Shown here: positions 1-8,314 of the stretch, one piece after another
Layout: each line of letters starts with the position of its first letter
Position numbering within the stretch: position 1 is the first letter of the stretch
DNA from: Paracoccaceae bacterium
Lineage (GTDB): Bacteria; Pseudomonadota; Alphaproteobacteria; Rhodobacterales; Rhodobacteraceae
Assembly (NCBI GenBank): GCA_006226775.1
Contig: SBGD01000055.1
Coordinates: 1-36,992 of the forward strand
Length of the DNA: 36,992 nt
Direction: 5' to 3'
The notes under the pieces: model-generated
The model's input: the letters and a program-made list of their open reading frames with translations, nothing else
Told to the model about the DNA's origin: nothing
Database searches by the model: none
Program-made: the position numbers and the translations under genes

Positions 1-145
1 CACCGCGCATCCTCACCCCCGCCGTTTCCGTGCCGAGGGTGAATCACGTTCTCAAATCCTTGTCGAGGCGGGACTATTTCAGCACCCTGTTAAGTGCCGG
101 CAGCCCACGTTCAGATGGGTATGAGGCAGCAAAAGGAAATTGGAA

Positions 146-274
146 GTGAAAGTCACGATCGTCTTGATACAGGCCGCAATCCTGATGATGCTGGCGGTGG
201 CCGGCGCCCAGGGCAACGACAGCCAGCGCGCCGCCTGTCCGGTCAACCAGCCCGGCGCCTATTGCGACCGCTGA
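146..274 (+). CDS. possible small secreted peptide (42 aa), convergent with ccmD
   Basis: Unrecognised short frame beginning at a GTG, with AAGGA at 133-137 as a well-spaced ribosome binding site. Its first ~20 residues form a hydrophobic signal-like stretch (VTIVLIQAAILMMLAVAGA), followed by a short polar tail with two cysteines (ACPVNQPGAYCDR). Third codon positions are mostly G or C, as in neighbouring genes. The stop codon overlaps the end of ccmD tail to tail by 16 bases. In many relatives ccmD is followed by ccmG on the same strand; here that position is occupied by this opposing frame. The function is unknown, and it may be a chance frame. Coding status rests only on the binding site, codon bias and signal-like N-terminus. 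Confidence 0.4.
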   Translation: MKVTIVLIQAAILMMLAVAGAQGNDSQRAACPVNQPGAYCDR

Positions 275-423
275 GATCTCAGCCGTTTTTCGACCTCTTC
301 CAGCTGGGCGCGGATCTTCCGCGCCCTGCGCAGCGAAAGCCAGACGATCAGCCCCAGGAAGGCAAAGCTCACCGCATAGGACGACAGCACCGCGCCGGCA
401 TATTTGCCAAGTTCGGGGATCAT
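259..423 (-). CDS. ccmD: heme exporter protein D (CcmD)
   Basis: A 54-residue single-span membrane protein of the cytochrome c maturation system. CcmD is known to help release heme-loaded CcmE from the CcmABC complex in the inner membrane. The sequence shows MIPELGKYAGAVLSSY, then one hydrophobic helix (about residues 14-30), then a basic and coiled tail (RRARKIRAQLEEVEKRLRS), the usual CcmD layout. The ATG overlaps the ccmC stop by four bases (ATGA on the minus strand), so translation is probably coupled. It is the last gene of the ccmABCD run. No ccmG follows within the 258 bases remaining in the window. Confidence 0.9.
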   Translation of the reverse strand: MIPELGKYAGAVLSSYAVSFAFLGLIVWLSLRRARKIRAQLEEVEKRLRSQRSQ

Positions 424-1151
424 TGCATCCGCTCCCGTGCCAGAAGGGCGCGCATCCGCCGGGCCCTGATTTCGGTCTGGGTGCGGATCAGCACCAGCAG
501 GACGAACAGCAGCACGAAGCCCGCCATGGTCACCAGTGCCGGATACCAGAAGACATCCGCCACGTTCTCTTCGGCATCGAGCGACAGCGAGGCGCCCTGG
601 TGCAGCCCCTGGTTCCAGAAGTTCACCGCATAGCGTGACAGCACCGCAAAGACCGACCCGACAAGGCAGAGCACGGCGGTCAGGTCGGCGGCGGTGTCGT
701 CGTTCTCGATCGCCTCCCACAGCGCGATGTAGCCCAGGTAGAACAGGAACAGGATCAAAAACGAGGTCAACCGCGGATCCCAGGCCCACCAGGTGCCCCA
801 CATCGGCTGGCCCCAGATCGCCCCGGTAAACAGCGCGATCAGCGTCATCACCATGCCCACAGGGGCTGCGGCGCGTGCGGCCAAAGCGCTGACGTGATGC
901 CGCCGCACGATCCAGATCAGCGAGGCCACCAGCATCATGAACCAGGCATTGATCGCCATCAGCGCCGAGGGGACGTGGAGATAGAAGATCTTCACGGTAG
1001 AGCCTTGCCGATAATCGTCCGGCGTGAAGAAGAACCCCCAGATCAGCCCCGTCACGAGGCACAGCAGCGCCAGCACCCAAAGCCCCGGAATCACCCGGTT
1101 CGAGGTGTCGATGAACTTCTTCGGGTTCGCATATTCCCAGATCGAGGCCAT
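420..1151 (-). CDS. ccmC: heme exporter protein C (CcmC)
   Basis: A 243-residue inner-membrane protein with six predicted helices. It belongs to the heme-handling protein family that presents heme to CcmE in the periplasm. The tryptophan-rich motif GTWWAWDPR (residues 119-127) is plain. The flanking conserved histidines are visible in FYLHVPS (H59) and GLHQGAS (H184). Length matches the family (about 240). It lies after ccmB with a 72-base gap that holds a perfect 8-bp inverted repeat, and it overlaps ccmD by four bases. Together with ccmA and ccmB it would form the CcmABC complex. Confidence 0.97.
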   Translation of the reverse strand: MASIWEYANPKKFIDTSNRVIPGLWVLALLCLVTGLIWGFFFTPDDYRQGSTVKIFYLHVPSALMAINAWFMMLVASLIWIVRRHHVSALAARAAAPVGMVMTLIALFTGAIWGQPMWGTWWAWDPRLTSFLILFLFYLGYIALWEAIENDDTAADLTAVLCLVGSVFAVLSRYAVNFWNQGLHQGASLSLDAEENVADVFWYPALVTMAGFVLLFVLLVLIRTQTEIRARRMRALLARERMQ

Positions 1152-1201
1152 GTCACATTCCTAGTGTCGTCTACCGGCGTTCGCCACCGACATTTTCGTA
1201 G

Positions 1202-1222
1202 GGTGCGCATTCACTGCGCACC
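1202..1222. repeat. inverted repeat between ccmB and ccmC
   Basis: GGTGCGCA (1202-1209), a five-base loop TTCAC, then TGCGCACC (1215-1222): a perfect 8-bp stem starting two bases beyond the ccmB stop codon. No T-run follows on either strand, so it is not a classical intrinsic terminator. It may protect the 3' end of ccmAB mRNA or be a copy of a short dispersed palindrome. Confidence 0.6.
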
Positions 1223-1223
1223 G

Positions 1224-1880
1224 TTACCTGAGGTTGACCCGGAGCACCGCCGCCGAGGCAAAGGGCAGAAGCGCGATCACCGCCAGCGTGATCCCGGCCA
1301 GCATCATCAGCGGGGTTTCCACCGCCATGCCCTCGGCCCCGCGCCGCGCCACCTCGGCACCAAAGATCAGCGTCGGGACGTAGAGCGGCAGCACCAGCAG
1401 CGACATCAAGAGCCCGCCGCGTTTCAGCCCGACGGTCAGCGCCGCGCCGAAGGTGCCGATCACCGAGAGCGCCGGGGTGCCGATCGCCAGCGACAGGGTG
1501 AGCCAGAAAAACCCCGGCCCGGCAAGGTTCAGCAGCACGCCGAAGACCGGCGCCGCCAGCACCAGCGGAAGGCCGGTGGTCAGCCAATGGGCCAGCGCCT
1601 TGATCGACACGATGCCCTCCATCGGCAGGGGTGCCGTGGCCAGCAGGTCGAGCGAGCCATCCTCCCAGTCGAGCGCCAGGATCCGGTCGAGCGACAGCAG
1701 GCAGGCCAGCAGCGCGCCCAGCCAGAGGATGCCCGGCGCGATGCGCGCCAGAAGCTCGGACTGCGGGCCGACGCCGAAGGGCACCAGCGTCACCACGATC
1801 AGGAAGAAGGCGAGGCCAAGGCCGAAACCGCCGCCCGCCCGGATCGCCAGCGCCAGGTCGCGTTTGAGCAGCGCGATCAC
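1224..1880 (-). CDS. ccmB: heme exporter protein B (CcmB)
   Basis: A 218-residue membrane subunit of the CcmABC ABC-type complex needed for cytochrome c maturation. It shows about six hydrophobic helices, starting after [14 protein letters not shown], and contains the family stretch [19 protein letters not shown] (about residues 70-88). The start is GTG at 1880, overlapping the ccmA stop by four bases (GTGA), which fixes the start and suggests coupling with the ATPase gene. Length agrees with CcmB proteins (about 220 aa). A palindrome follows two bases after its TAA stop. Confidence 0.96.
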   Translation of the reverse strand: MIALLKRDLALAIRAGGGFGLGLAFFLIVVTLVPFGVGPQSELLARIAPGILWLGALLACLLSLDRILALDWEDGSLDLLATAPLPMEGIVSIKALAHWLTTGLPLVLAAPVFGVLLNLAGPGFFWLTLSLAIGTPALSVIGTFGAALTVGLKRGGLLMSLLVLPLYVPTLIFGAEVARRGAEGMAVETPLMMLAGITLAVIALLPFASAAVLRVNLR

Positions 1881-2491
1881 AGGAAGACCTCGTCGAAATC
1901 ATCCGCGGCGGCGGGCCGCGCCCGGAACGGCGTGACATCCAGCGCATCGCCGTCCAGCCCCAACTCGATATGGGTGGCGATCAACGCCGAGCCGCCGCCT
2001 GCCAGGTGCGCGCGCACGGCCTCGGCGAACATCGCCACCGCCTCGCGGTCGAGCGAGACCGTGGGCTCGTCCAGCACCCAGACCGGCCGCGCGGTGACCA
2101 TCAGCCGCGCCAGCCCCAGCCGCCGCTTCTGGCCCGCCGACAATTGCCCCGCGGCGCGGGTGCGCAAGCCGTCAAGCTGGTAGGCCGCCAGTGCGGGGGC
2201 GATCTCGGCCTGACCGAAGACGCTGGCCCAGAAGCGCAGGTTCTCCTCGACGCTCAGCGTCGCCTTCTGGCCGTCGGCATGGGCGGCATAGGCCACCCGC
2301 TCTCCGGCCCCGGTCAGGGTGCCTTTCAGCGGCGGCTGCAACCCGGCCACGGTGCGCAGCAGCGTGGTCTTGCCGATGCCATTGGGCCCGCGCAGGACCA
2401 GCGCGCGCCCGGGCGGCAGCGCAAACCCGACGCCTTCGAGCACCGGGATGCCGCCGCGGGTCACGGTAAGATTGTCCGCCTGCAAGATCAT
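1877..2491 (-). CDS. ccmA: heme exporter ATP-binding protein (CcmA)
   Basis: A 204-residue ABC ATPase that drives the CcmABC complex during heme attachment to CcmE. Walker A is GPNGIGKTT, the signature is [14 protein letters not shown], and Walker B is VWVLDEPT. These come in the usual order and spacing of the short CcmA family. The frame runs on to a TTG at 2509, but the ATG at 2491 ([14 protein letters not shown]) fits the family start and is chosen here. It overlaps ccmB by four bases. The upstream neighbour, ending about 50 bases away, is the Mth938-like gene, so they may share a transcript. Confidence 0.96.
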   Translation of the reverse strand: MILQADNLTVTRGGIPVLEGVGFALPPGRALVLRGPNGIGKTTLLRTVAGLQPPLKGTLTGAGERVAYAAHADGQKATLSVEENLRFWASVFGQAEIAPALAAYQLDGLRTRAAGQLSAGQKRRLGLARLMVTARPVWVLDEPTVSLDREAVAMFAEAVRAHLAGGGSALIATHIELGLDGDALDVTPFRARPAAADDFDEVFL

Positions 2492-2545
2492 GGCGCGAGA
2501 TAGGCCCAAAAGCCCAGGGTCAGCAAGGCGATAGCCCCCCGGGCG

Positions 2546-2911
2546 TCACTCCGCCGCGCCCACCGTCAGAACCGCCAGCGCGACGCGCCGGCCTTCGGAC
2601 AGAAGCACGTTGTAGGTCCGGCAGGCGGCGGGCGAGGACATGACCTCGACGCCGAGGCCCGCGTCCTCCAGCGTCCGGCGCAGCTCGGCGGGGATATGGG
2701 CGATCTCGGCGCCGGTGCCGAGAAACAGCACGTCGACCTCCGCCGCCAGCGGCACAAGCGCCGCCACATCCTCCAGCCCGGCCCAGGACCGGGTGCCGGA
2801 ATGGGTGGCGATCACATGGCCCTCGACCACCTTGCCGCCGACGCGGAAGAAGCCGGGTCCGTAGCCGTCGATCGGCTGGGCATCGGTATATTTGACTTCG
2901 TTCAATCGCAT
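2546..2911 (-). CDS. Mth938-like domain protein (DUF498 / NDUFAF3 family)
   Basis: A 121-residue protein of the Mth938-like family, related to mitochondrial complex I assembly factor NDUFAF3. The bacterial role is not settled. Family features seen are an N-terminal strand with YGPGFFRVGGKVVEGHVI, the core VDVLFLGTGAEIAHIP, and the C-terminal MSSPAACRTYNVLLSEGRRVALAVL. The whole protein is this single domain. It sits between secF and ccmA on the same strand, an arrangement I associate with Rhodobacteraceae. A 269-base gap holding a large palindromic repeat separates it from secF. Confidence 0.9.
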   Translation of the reverse strand: MRLNEVKYTDAQPIDGYGPGFFRVGGKVVEGHVIATHSGTRSWAGLEDVAALVPLAAEVDVLFLGTGAEIAHIPAELRRTLEDAGLGVEVMSSPAACRTYNVLLSEGRRVALAVLTVGAAE

Positions 2912-3023
2912 GGGGCGAGAGATAGCGCGGATGACGCGGGAGGGAAATGCGAAATGACAGCGGGCGTAATGCGCAACGTCATCCCGGCTGGGCCCGCCCC
3001 GTCACCCCGAAACTGCCCCCCGC

Positions 3024-3094
3024 CGTCATCCCGGGCCTGACCCGGGATCTCATGGTCTCTTGACGCGAGATCCCGGGTCAAGCCCGGGATGACG
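3024..3094. repeat. long inverted repeat, dispersed-repeat type
   Basis: Two 28-base arms (3024-3051 and 3067-3094) are complementary at 27 of 28 positions and flank a 15-base spacer. The arm carries the GTCATCCCGGG...CCCGGGATCTC pattern, which is a frequent intergenic palindrome in alphaproteobacteria (from memory, not searched). A degenerate half-copy (GTCATCCCGGCTGGGCC) lies just before it, at about 2980-2996. It occupies the gap between secF and the Mth938-like gene. It lacks a T-run and so is not a typical terminator. Confidence 0.8.
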
Positions 3095-3180
3095 TCTGCG
3101 AAAGACCCCACCCTCAGTCCGCAGAGATGGTGAAGACCATCCAGCCCAGCCCCGGTACATCCAGCACCGGGGCCAGCCAG

Positions 3181-4149
3181 TCAGGCATCGATATTGCCGA
3201 ACTGGTTGCCGGTGGTGTCCGGCGTCTTGGACCAGTCGCGCTTGACCCCGAGATAGAGCAGCGCCGCCGAGGCCACGAAGATCGACGAATATGTGCCGAC
3301 AATCACGCCCCAGATCATCGCGAAGACAAAGCCGCGGATCACGTCGCCGCCCAGCACGAAGAGCGCGATCAGCGCCAGCAGCGTGGTGATCGAGGTCATG
3401 AAGGTCCGGCTCAGGGTCTCGTTGATCGAGAGGTTCAGCACCTCGCGAAAGGCCATCTTCTTGTATTTCATCAGGTTCTCGCGCACCCGGTCGAAGACCA
3501 CCACGGTGTCGTTCAGCGAGTAGCCCACGATGGTCAGAAGCGCCGCGATGATGGCGAGGTCGAACTTGATCTGCACCTCCGAGAACACCCCGATGGTTAG
3601 GATCACGTCATGCACCAGCGCGATCACCGCCCCCAGCGCGAATTGCCACTCGAAGCGCAGCCAGATGTAGACCAGCACCGCCGCGATGGCGAGGACGACG
3701 GCAATGGCCGCGGTCTGGATCAACTCGCCCGAGACCTTCGGCCCGACCGATTCGACCGAGATGAAGCGGATGTCGGGCGCCACCGTCTTCAGCGCCTCCT
3801 GCACCTGGGCGATGACCTCCTGCGAGACCGCCTCTTCGCCCTCCTGTGCCTGGATGCGGATCATGGCGACGTTCTGGTCGGCGCGGAAGGTCGGGTCGAA
3901 CACCTCCGAGATCGAGACGTCGCCGAGATCCAGCACCGCCAGCGCATCGCGGTAATCGCCCACGTCGACGGTCTGGGCGCTTTCGGTGCGGATCGTGGTG
4001 CCGCCGCGAAAGTCGATGCCGTAGTTCAGCCCGCGCAGCAGGAACGACGCAAAGGCCAGCACGATCAGCACCACCGAAATCCCCAGCCACAGCTTGGGGC
4101 GGGAAAAGAAATCCCAGTTGGTCTCTTGCGGAACCAGTTTCAAGCGCAT
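3181..4149 (-). CDS. secF: protein translocase subunit SecF
   Basis: A 322-residue inner-membrane protein of the SecDF-YajC complex, which uses the proton gradient to pull proteins through SecYEG on the periplasmic side. Motifs seen are GIDFRGGTTIRTE in the first periplasmic strand and GYSLNDTVVVFDRVREN in the membrane domain, with six predicted helices. It starts three bases after the secD stop, as expected for an operon. Length is typical of bacterial SecF. Confidence 0.97.
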   Translation of the reverse strand: MRLKLVPQETNWDFFSRPKLWLGISVVLIVLAFASFLLRGLNYGIDFRGGTTIRTESAQTVDVGDYRDALAVLDLGDVSISEVFDPTFRADQNVAMIRIQAQEGEEAVSQEVIAQVQEALKTVAPDIRFISVESVGPKVSGELIQTAAIAVVLAIAAVLVYIWLRFEWQFALGAVIALVHDVILTIGVFSEVQIKFDLAIIAALLTIVGYSLNDTVVVFDRVRENLMKYKKMAFREVLNLSINETLSRTFMTSITTLLALIALFVLGGDVIRGFVFAMIWGVIVGTYSSIFVASAALLYLGVKRDWSKTPDTTGNQFGNIDA

Positions 4150-4152
4150 GGG

Positions 4153-5814
4153 TCAGACCTCGATGGTTTTGGGGCGGCGGCGTTCGAACCACATCACGAT
4201 GATCAGCCGCGTCACGAAGATCGCGGTGAAGACCGAGGTGAGGATGCCGAGACCCAGGGTGATGGCAAAGCCGCGCACCGGGCCAGAGCCCATGACGAAC
4301 AGGATCACCGCGGTGATGAAGGTGGTGATATTGGCGTCGACGATCGCCGAAAGCGCCTTTTCATAGCCCAGTTCGATCGCCCGTGCCGGCCCGCGCGCGG
4401 TCTTCAACTCTTCGCGGATCCGCTCGAAGATCAGCACGTTGGCGTCCACCGCCATGCCCACCGTCAGCACGATCCCGGCGATCCCCGGCAGGGTCAGCGT
4501 GGCGCCGATCACCGACAGCATCCCGAAGAGCAACGCGATATTGAGGATCAGCGCCACATTGGCAAACAGCCCGAACAGCCCGTAGCTCAGCACCATGAAG
4601 ATCAGCACCGCGCCGAAGGCCACGATGGTGGCGACCTTGCCGGCCTCGATGCTGTCGGCCCCCAGTTCCGGCCCGATGGTCCGTTCCTCGAGGAAATCCA
4701 GGCCCGCAGGCAGCGCACCGGCGCGCAGCAGCACCGCGAGGTTGGTCGATTCCTCGACGCTGAAATTGCCGGTGATGATGCCCGAACCGCCGGGAATATG
4801 GCTCTGGATCACCGGGGCCGAGATCACCTCGGCGTCCAGCACGATGGCAAAGGGGTTGCCGATGTTCTCGGCGGTGTAATCGCCGAACTTGCGCGCGCCC
4901 GAGGGGTTGAAGCGGAAGTTCACCGCCGGTCGGCCGTTCTGATCAAACGCCGGCTGCGCGTCGGTCAGTTCCTCGCCGGTGACCACCGGGGTCTCTTCGA
5001 GGATGTAATAAAGCCCCTCCTCGTCGAGCGACGGCAGGATTTCCTCGCCGATCCCCGGCTCGGTGGTGCCATCATTGGTCCGGCCGATCACCGGCTGAAA
5101 GGTCAGCTGCGCGGTGGTGCCGATGATGTCTTTCAACTCCTGCGCCGAGCCCAGACCGGGCACCTGGATCAGGATGCGGTCGCTGCCCTGGCGCTGGATG
5201 GTGGGCTCGCGGGTGCCGACCTCGTCGATGCGGCGGCGGATGATCTCCAGCGATTGCTGCACCGTGCGCTGGTCGGTGGCGACCTTTTCGGCCTCCGACA
5301 GGGTGACGATCAGCGTGTCGCCTTCGCCGCGCACCGCGAGATCCTGCTCGCCCGCCGCGGTCAGCGAGACCACGGGCTGGGCCAGGGCCCGGACCGCCGC
5401 CAGCGCCGCCTGCATGCCCGCCGGGTCGGAGATCTTGACGTGCAATTCGTCCACCGGCGAGGGCTGGCGCCGGATGGTGCCGACCTCGTCGCGCAGGGGC
5501 CGCAGCGCGTCGCGCACATCGGGCCAGAGCGACTTGATCCGCGCCTCGTAGACGTCCTCGACCCGCACTTCGGCCAGAAGATGCGCGCCGCCCCTCAGGT
5601 CGAGCCCGAGGTTGACCAGCGCCGAGGGCAGGAAGCTGGGCCACCCCCCCGCCTGCTCGCTCAATTCCGCCGTCGCGCCCTGCACCTCGATGGCGGCAAG
5701 CGCGTCGTTGGACACCTCCACCCGGGTATAGAAGGCATTCGGCAGGGCCATCAACAGCCCCGCCGCACAGAGCACCCAGATGAGCACCCGTTTCCAGAGA
5801 TCGATCTGCAGCAT
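4153..5814 (-). CDS. secD: protein translocase subunit SecD
   Basis: A 553-residue partner of SecF in protein export. After the first helix it shows LGLDLRGGAHLL, then a large periplasmic domain with RIDEVGTREPTIQRQGSDRILIQVPG and FNPSGARKFGDYTAENIG, then the helical domain with GMAVDANVLIFERIREE. All are hallmark SecD motifs in the expected order. Its start follows the yajC stop by about 20 bases, and it is followed by secF with three bases between. The order yajC-secD-secF is conserved across bacteria. Confidence 0.97.
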   Translation of the reverse strand: MLQIDLWKRVLIWVLCAAGLLMALPNAFYTRVEVSNDALAAIEVQGATAELSEQAGGWPSFLPSALVNLGLDLRGGAHLLAEVRVEDVYEARIKSLWPDVRDALRPLRDEVGTIRRQPSPVDELHVKISDPAGMQAALAAVRALAQPVVSLTAAGEQDLAVRGEGDTLIVTLSEAEKVATDQRTVQQSLEIIRRRIDEVGTREPTIQRQGSDRILIQVPGLGSAQELKDIIGTTAQLTFQPVIGRTNDGTTEPGIGEEILPSLDEEGLYYILEETPVVTGEELTDAQPAFDQNGRPAVNFRFNPSGARKFGDYTAENIGNPFAIVLDAEVISAPVIQSHIPGGSGIITGNFSVEESTNLAVLLRAGALPAGLDFLEERTIGPELGADSIEAGKVATIVAFGAVLIFMVLSYGLFGLFANVALILNIALLFGMLSVIGATLTLPGIAGIVLTVGMAVDANVLIFERIREELKTARGPARAIELGYEKALSAIVDANITTFITAVILFVMGSGPVRGFAITLGLGILTSVFTAIFVTRLIIVMWFERRRPKTIEV

Positions 5815-5835
5815 TTGCCGCTCCCGGGTCAGAGA

Positions 5836-6126
5836 TCAGGAATTGGCGGGCTCGGTCTTGTTGAGCACCTGCGCGATGGTGTTCTGCACCACCCGCACCT
5901 TGACGCCTTCGGAGATCTCGACCTCGATCTCGTTGCCGCCTTCCTTGACCTTGGTGACCTTGCCGATCAGCCCGCCCTGCGTGACGACCTGATCGCCGCG
6001 GCGCAGCGCGCTGACCATGTTCTGATGCGCCTTCATCTTCTTCTGCTGCGGGCGGATCAGCAGGAAATACATGATCGCGAAGATCAGGATCAGCGGAATG
6101 AATTGCGCGATTGCACTGCCGTCCAT
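5836..6126 (-). CDS. yajC: preprotein translocase subunit YajC
   Basis: A 96-residue small membrane protein of the SecDF complex. It has one N-terminal helix (FIPLILIFAIMYFLLIRPQQ) followed by the conserved cytoplasmic KKMKAHQNMVSALRRGDQVVTQGG segment. The frame is open up to 6213, but the ATG at 6126 is chosen because AAAGGA lies at a good distance before it and the family begins with a short leader ahead of the helix. First gene of the yajC-secD-secF group. Confidence 0.95.
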   Translation of the reverse strand: MDGSAIAQFIPLILIFAIMYFLLIRPQQKKMKAHQNMVSALRRGDQVVTQGGLIGKVTKVKEGGNEIEVEISEGVKVRVVQNTIAQVLNKTEPANS

Positions 6127-6249
6127 GGGGGCGGGTCCTTTCGAGATTGAGAAACGCAGGGAACCCCTGCCCGAATTTTGCCGGAACCTATGCGTGGCAC
6201 GGGCGGTTTGCAAGGCGATGCGGGGTGGTTTCCGGGCGGGTGCGGCGGT

Positions 6250-6849
6250 TTATTCGACGCGCACCCGGTGCCTGGCGGCAAGGATTCGCGTCACATAGGT
6301 GCGGGTTTCGCTGTAGGGCGGCACCCCGCCGTGTTTCCTCACTGCGCCGGGACCGGCATTGTACGCCGCCAGCGCCAGTTTCCAGGTGCCGAAGGTATCG
6401 TATTGCGCGCGCAGGTATTTCGCGCCGCCGTAAAGGTTCTGGATCGGGTCATGCGGGTCGACGCCCAGGTCCTGCGCCGTGCCGGGCATCAGCTGCGCCA
6501 GCCCGATCGCCCCCACCGGCGACAGCGCATCGCGGTTCCAACCCGATTCCTGCTGGATCAGCGCCAGGAAAAGCCCCTCGGGGATGCCGAAGGCCCGCGC
6601 CTGGCGCTTCGCCTCCGTCACATAGGTCCGCTTGGGCGCGCCGCCGGGGTCGACCCGCAGCGCGGCCGTCTCCCGCAAAGGCGCCGGGCGCCACAGGCTG
6701 CCCCGGGCCGCCCCCGGCGCCCGGCCCGTGGCCTGCCGCGCCAAGGCCAGCCCCTCCACCAGCGGCATGCCCTCGCCGTTGCCGAACAGCGACGCGGCCA
6801 TCCCCGGCACGGGGACCACAAGCAGGCAGATCAACAACAGTCTCTTCAT
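6250..6849 (-). CDS. lytic transglycosylase (SLT domain), periplasmic
   Basis: A 199-residue exported peptidoglycan-cleaving enzyme of the soluble lytic transglycosylase (goose-lysozyme-like) family. A signal peptide ([20 protein letters not shown]) precedes a linker and the SLT domain (about residues 75-180). The domain has the catalytic glutamate in IQQESGWN (E101), then [15 protein letters not shown] and [10 protein letters not shown], the three hallmark motifs. AGGAGG lies 15 bases before the ATG, which is rather far, but no in-frame start lies closer. It is divergent from serS and runs toward yajC with a 123-base gap. Confidence 0.92.
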   Translation of the reverse strand: MKRLLLICLLVVPVPGMAASLFGNGEGMPLVEGLALARQATGRAPGAARGSLWRPAPLRETAALRVDPGGAPKRTYVTEAKRQARAFGIPEGLFLALIQQESGWNRDALSPVGAIGLAQLMPGTAQDLGVDPHDPIQNLYGGAKYLRAQYDTFGTWKLALAAYNAGPGAVRKHGGVPPYSETRTYVTRILAARHRVRVE

Positions 6850-6870
6850 GGCGGCGTGCTCGTTCCTCCT

Positions 6871-6889
6871 GCCTGTCTAGCTAGCAGGC
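6871..6889. repeat. CTAGCTAG-centred near-palindrome
   Basis: GCCTG (6871-6875) and CAGGC (6885-6889) flank TCTAGCTAG, giving a near-symmetric element with two copies of CTAG, a tetranucleotide that is rare in most proteobacteria. It sits between the start codons of the divergent transglycosylase and serS genes, just upstream of the transglycosylase ribosome binding site, so it could be a regulator site. The role is unproven. Confidence 0.35.
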
Positions 6890-6994
6890 AAGCCCTAACA
6901 AAGTCGCAACGCCAGACGCCCCGCGCCCCTATCCAACCCCCGCCACATGTTGCATAAACCCCGCGCGACTCATCCCGAACCAGAGGACTGACCG

Positions 6995-8287
6995 ATGCAC
7001 GACATCCGCGCCATCCGCGAAAATCCCGCCGCCTTCGACGCGGCCATGGCTCGCCGTGGGCTGGAGACTGCATCCGCGCCCCTGCTGCAACTCGACGAGG
7101 CCCGCCGCGCCGCGATCCACGCCGCCGAGACCGCCCAGGCCGACCAGAAGGCCGCCGCCAGGGAGGTGGGCGCCGCCAAGGCCAGGGGCGACGAGGCCGA
7201 ATTCGAACGCCTCCGCGCGCTGGTCGGGGAAAAGAAGGCCGAGGTCGCGGACATGCAGAGCCGCGCCAAGGAGCTTGACCAGCAGTTGACCGACGCGCTG
7301 ATGTCGCTGCCCAACCTGCCGCAGGCGGATGTGCCCGACGGTGCCGACGAGGATGACAACGTCGAGATCCGCCGCTGGGGCACCCCGCGCGCCTTCGATT
7401 TCACCCCGAAAGAGCATTACCAGCTGGCCGGCGTGCAGGAGGGCATGGATTTCGAGACCGCCGCGAAACTGAGCGGAAGCCGCTTCGTCGTGCTCTCGGG
7501 CGCGGTGGCGCGCATCCACCGGGCGCTGGCGCAGTTCATGCTCGACACCCATGTCGAGGAAAACGGCCTGACCGAGACCTGGACCCCGGTGCTGGTGAAA
7601 GAGGACATGATGCTGGGCACCGGGCAACTCCCGAAGTTCGGCGAAGACAGCTATCAGACCACCAATGGCTGGTGGCTGATCCCGACCTCGGAAGTGACGC
7701 TGACCAATATCGTCAACGGCATGATGGTGGCCGAGAGCTGCCTGCCCCGCCGCTACGTCGCCCATTCCCAGTGTTTCCGCTCGGAAGCAGGCAGCGCGGG
7801 CCGCGACACCGCCGGCATGCTGCGCCAGCACCAGTTCGAGAAGGTCGAGATGGTCTCGGTCACCCATCCCGAGAAAAGCGGCGAAGAGCTCGAGCGGATG
7901 ACCGGCTGCGCCCAGGGCATCCTCGAAAAGCTCGGCCTGCCCTATCGCACGGTTGTGCTCTGCACCGGCGACATGGGGTTCGGTGCGCGCCGCACCCATG
8001 ACATCGAGGTCTGGCTGCCCGGGCAGAACACCTACCGCGAGATCTCCTCGGTCTCGGTCTGCGGTGAGTTCCAGGCGCGGCGGATGAACGCCCGGATGAA
8101 GCCCGCGGATGGCGGCAAGCCGGAGTTCCTGCACACGCTCAACGGATCCGGCCTTGCCGTGGGCCGGGCGCTGATCGCGGTGCTGGAGAACGGCCAGCAG
8201 GCAGATGGCTCGGTCGACCTGCCGCAGGCGCTGCACCCCTGGCTGCGCGGAAAAACCCGGCTGACCGCCGAGGGCACACTGGCCTGA
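6995..8287 (+). CDS. serS: serine--tRNA ligase
   Basis: A 430-residue class II aminoacyl-tRNA synthetase that charges tRNA-Ser (and tRNA-Sec where present). The N-terminal ~110 residues form the long helical arm that grips the tRNA variable loop (many Ala, Glu, Lys). The catalytic domain shows motif 2 as [12 protein letters not shown] (from residue 261) and motif 3 as [20 protein letters not shown] near the C-terminus. GAGGA sits a few bases before the ATG. Full length for the family. Confidence 0.98.
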   Translation: MHDIRAIRENPAAFDAAMARRGLETASAPLLQLDEARRAAIHAAETAQADQKAAAREVGAAKARGDEAEFERLRALVGEKKAEVADMQSRAKELDQQLTDALMSLPNLPQADVPDGADEDDNVEIRRWGTPRAFDFTPKEHYQLAGVQEGMDFETAAKLSGSRFVVLSGAVARIHRALAQFMLDTHVEENGLTETWTPVLVKEDMMLGTGQLPKFGEDSYQTTNGWWLIPTSEVTLTNIVNGMMVAESCLPRRYVAHSQCFRSEAGSAGRDTAGMLRQHQFEKVEMVSVTHPEKSGEELERMTGCAQGILEKLGLPYRTVVLCTGDMGFGARRTHDIEVWLPGQNTYREISSVSVCGEFQARRMNARMKPADGGKPEFLHTLNGSGLAVGRALIAVLENGQQADGSVDLPQALHPWLRGKTRLTAEGTLA

Positions 8288-8314
8288 GATCAAAACCGCA
8301 TTAGATGCAGGGGC

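Noticed and set aside
3114-3188. A 24-codon frame starting inside the secF stop (ATGCCTGA) with product MPDWLAPVLDVPGLGWMVFT...
   Set aside because: It is coupled to secF and has genome-like codon use, but is too short, matches nothing I know and ends just before a dispersed palindrome. Left unannotated.
3610-6150. An 846-codon plus-strand frame across secF and secD
   Set aside because: The composition is dominated by Asp, His, Arg and Gln with no domain. The opposite strand encodes unmistakable SecD and SecF.
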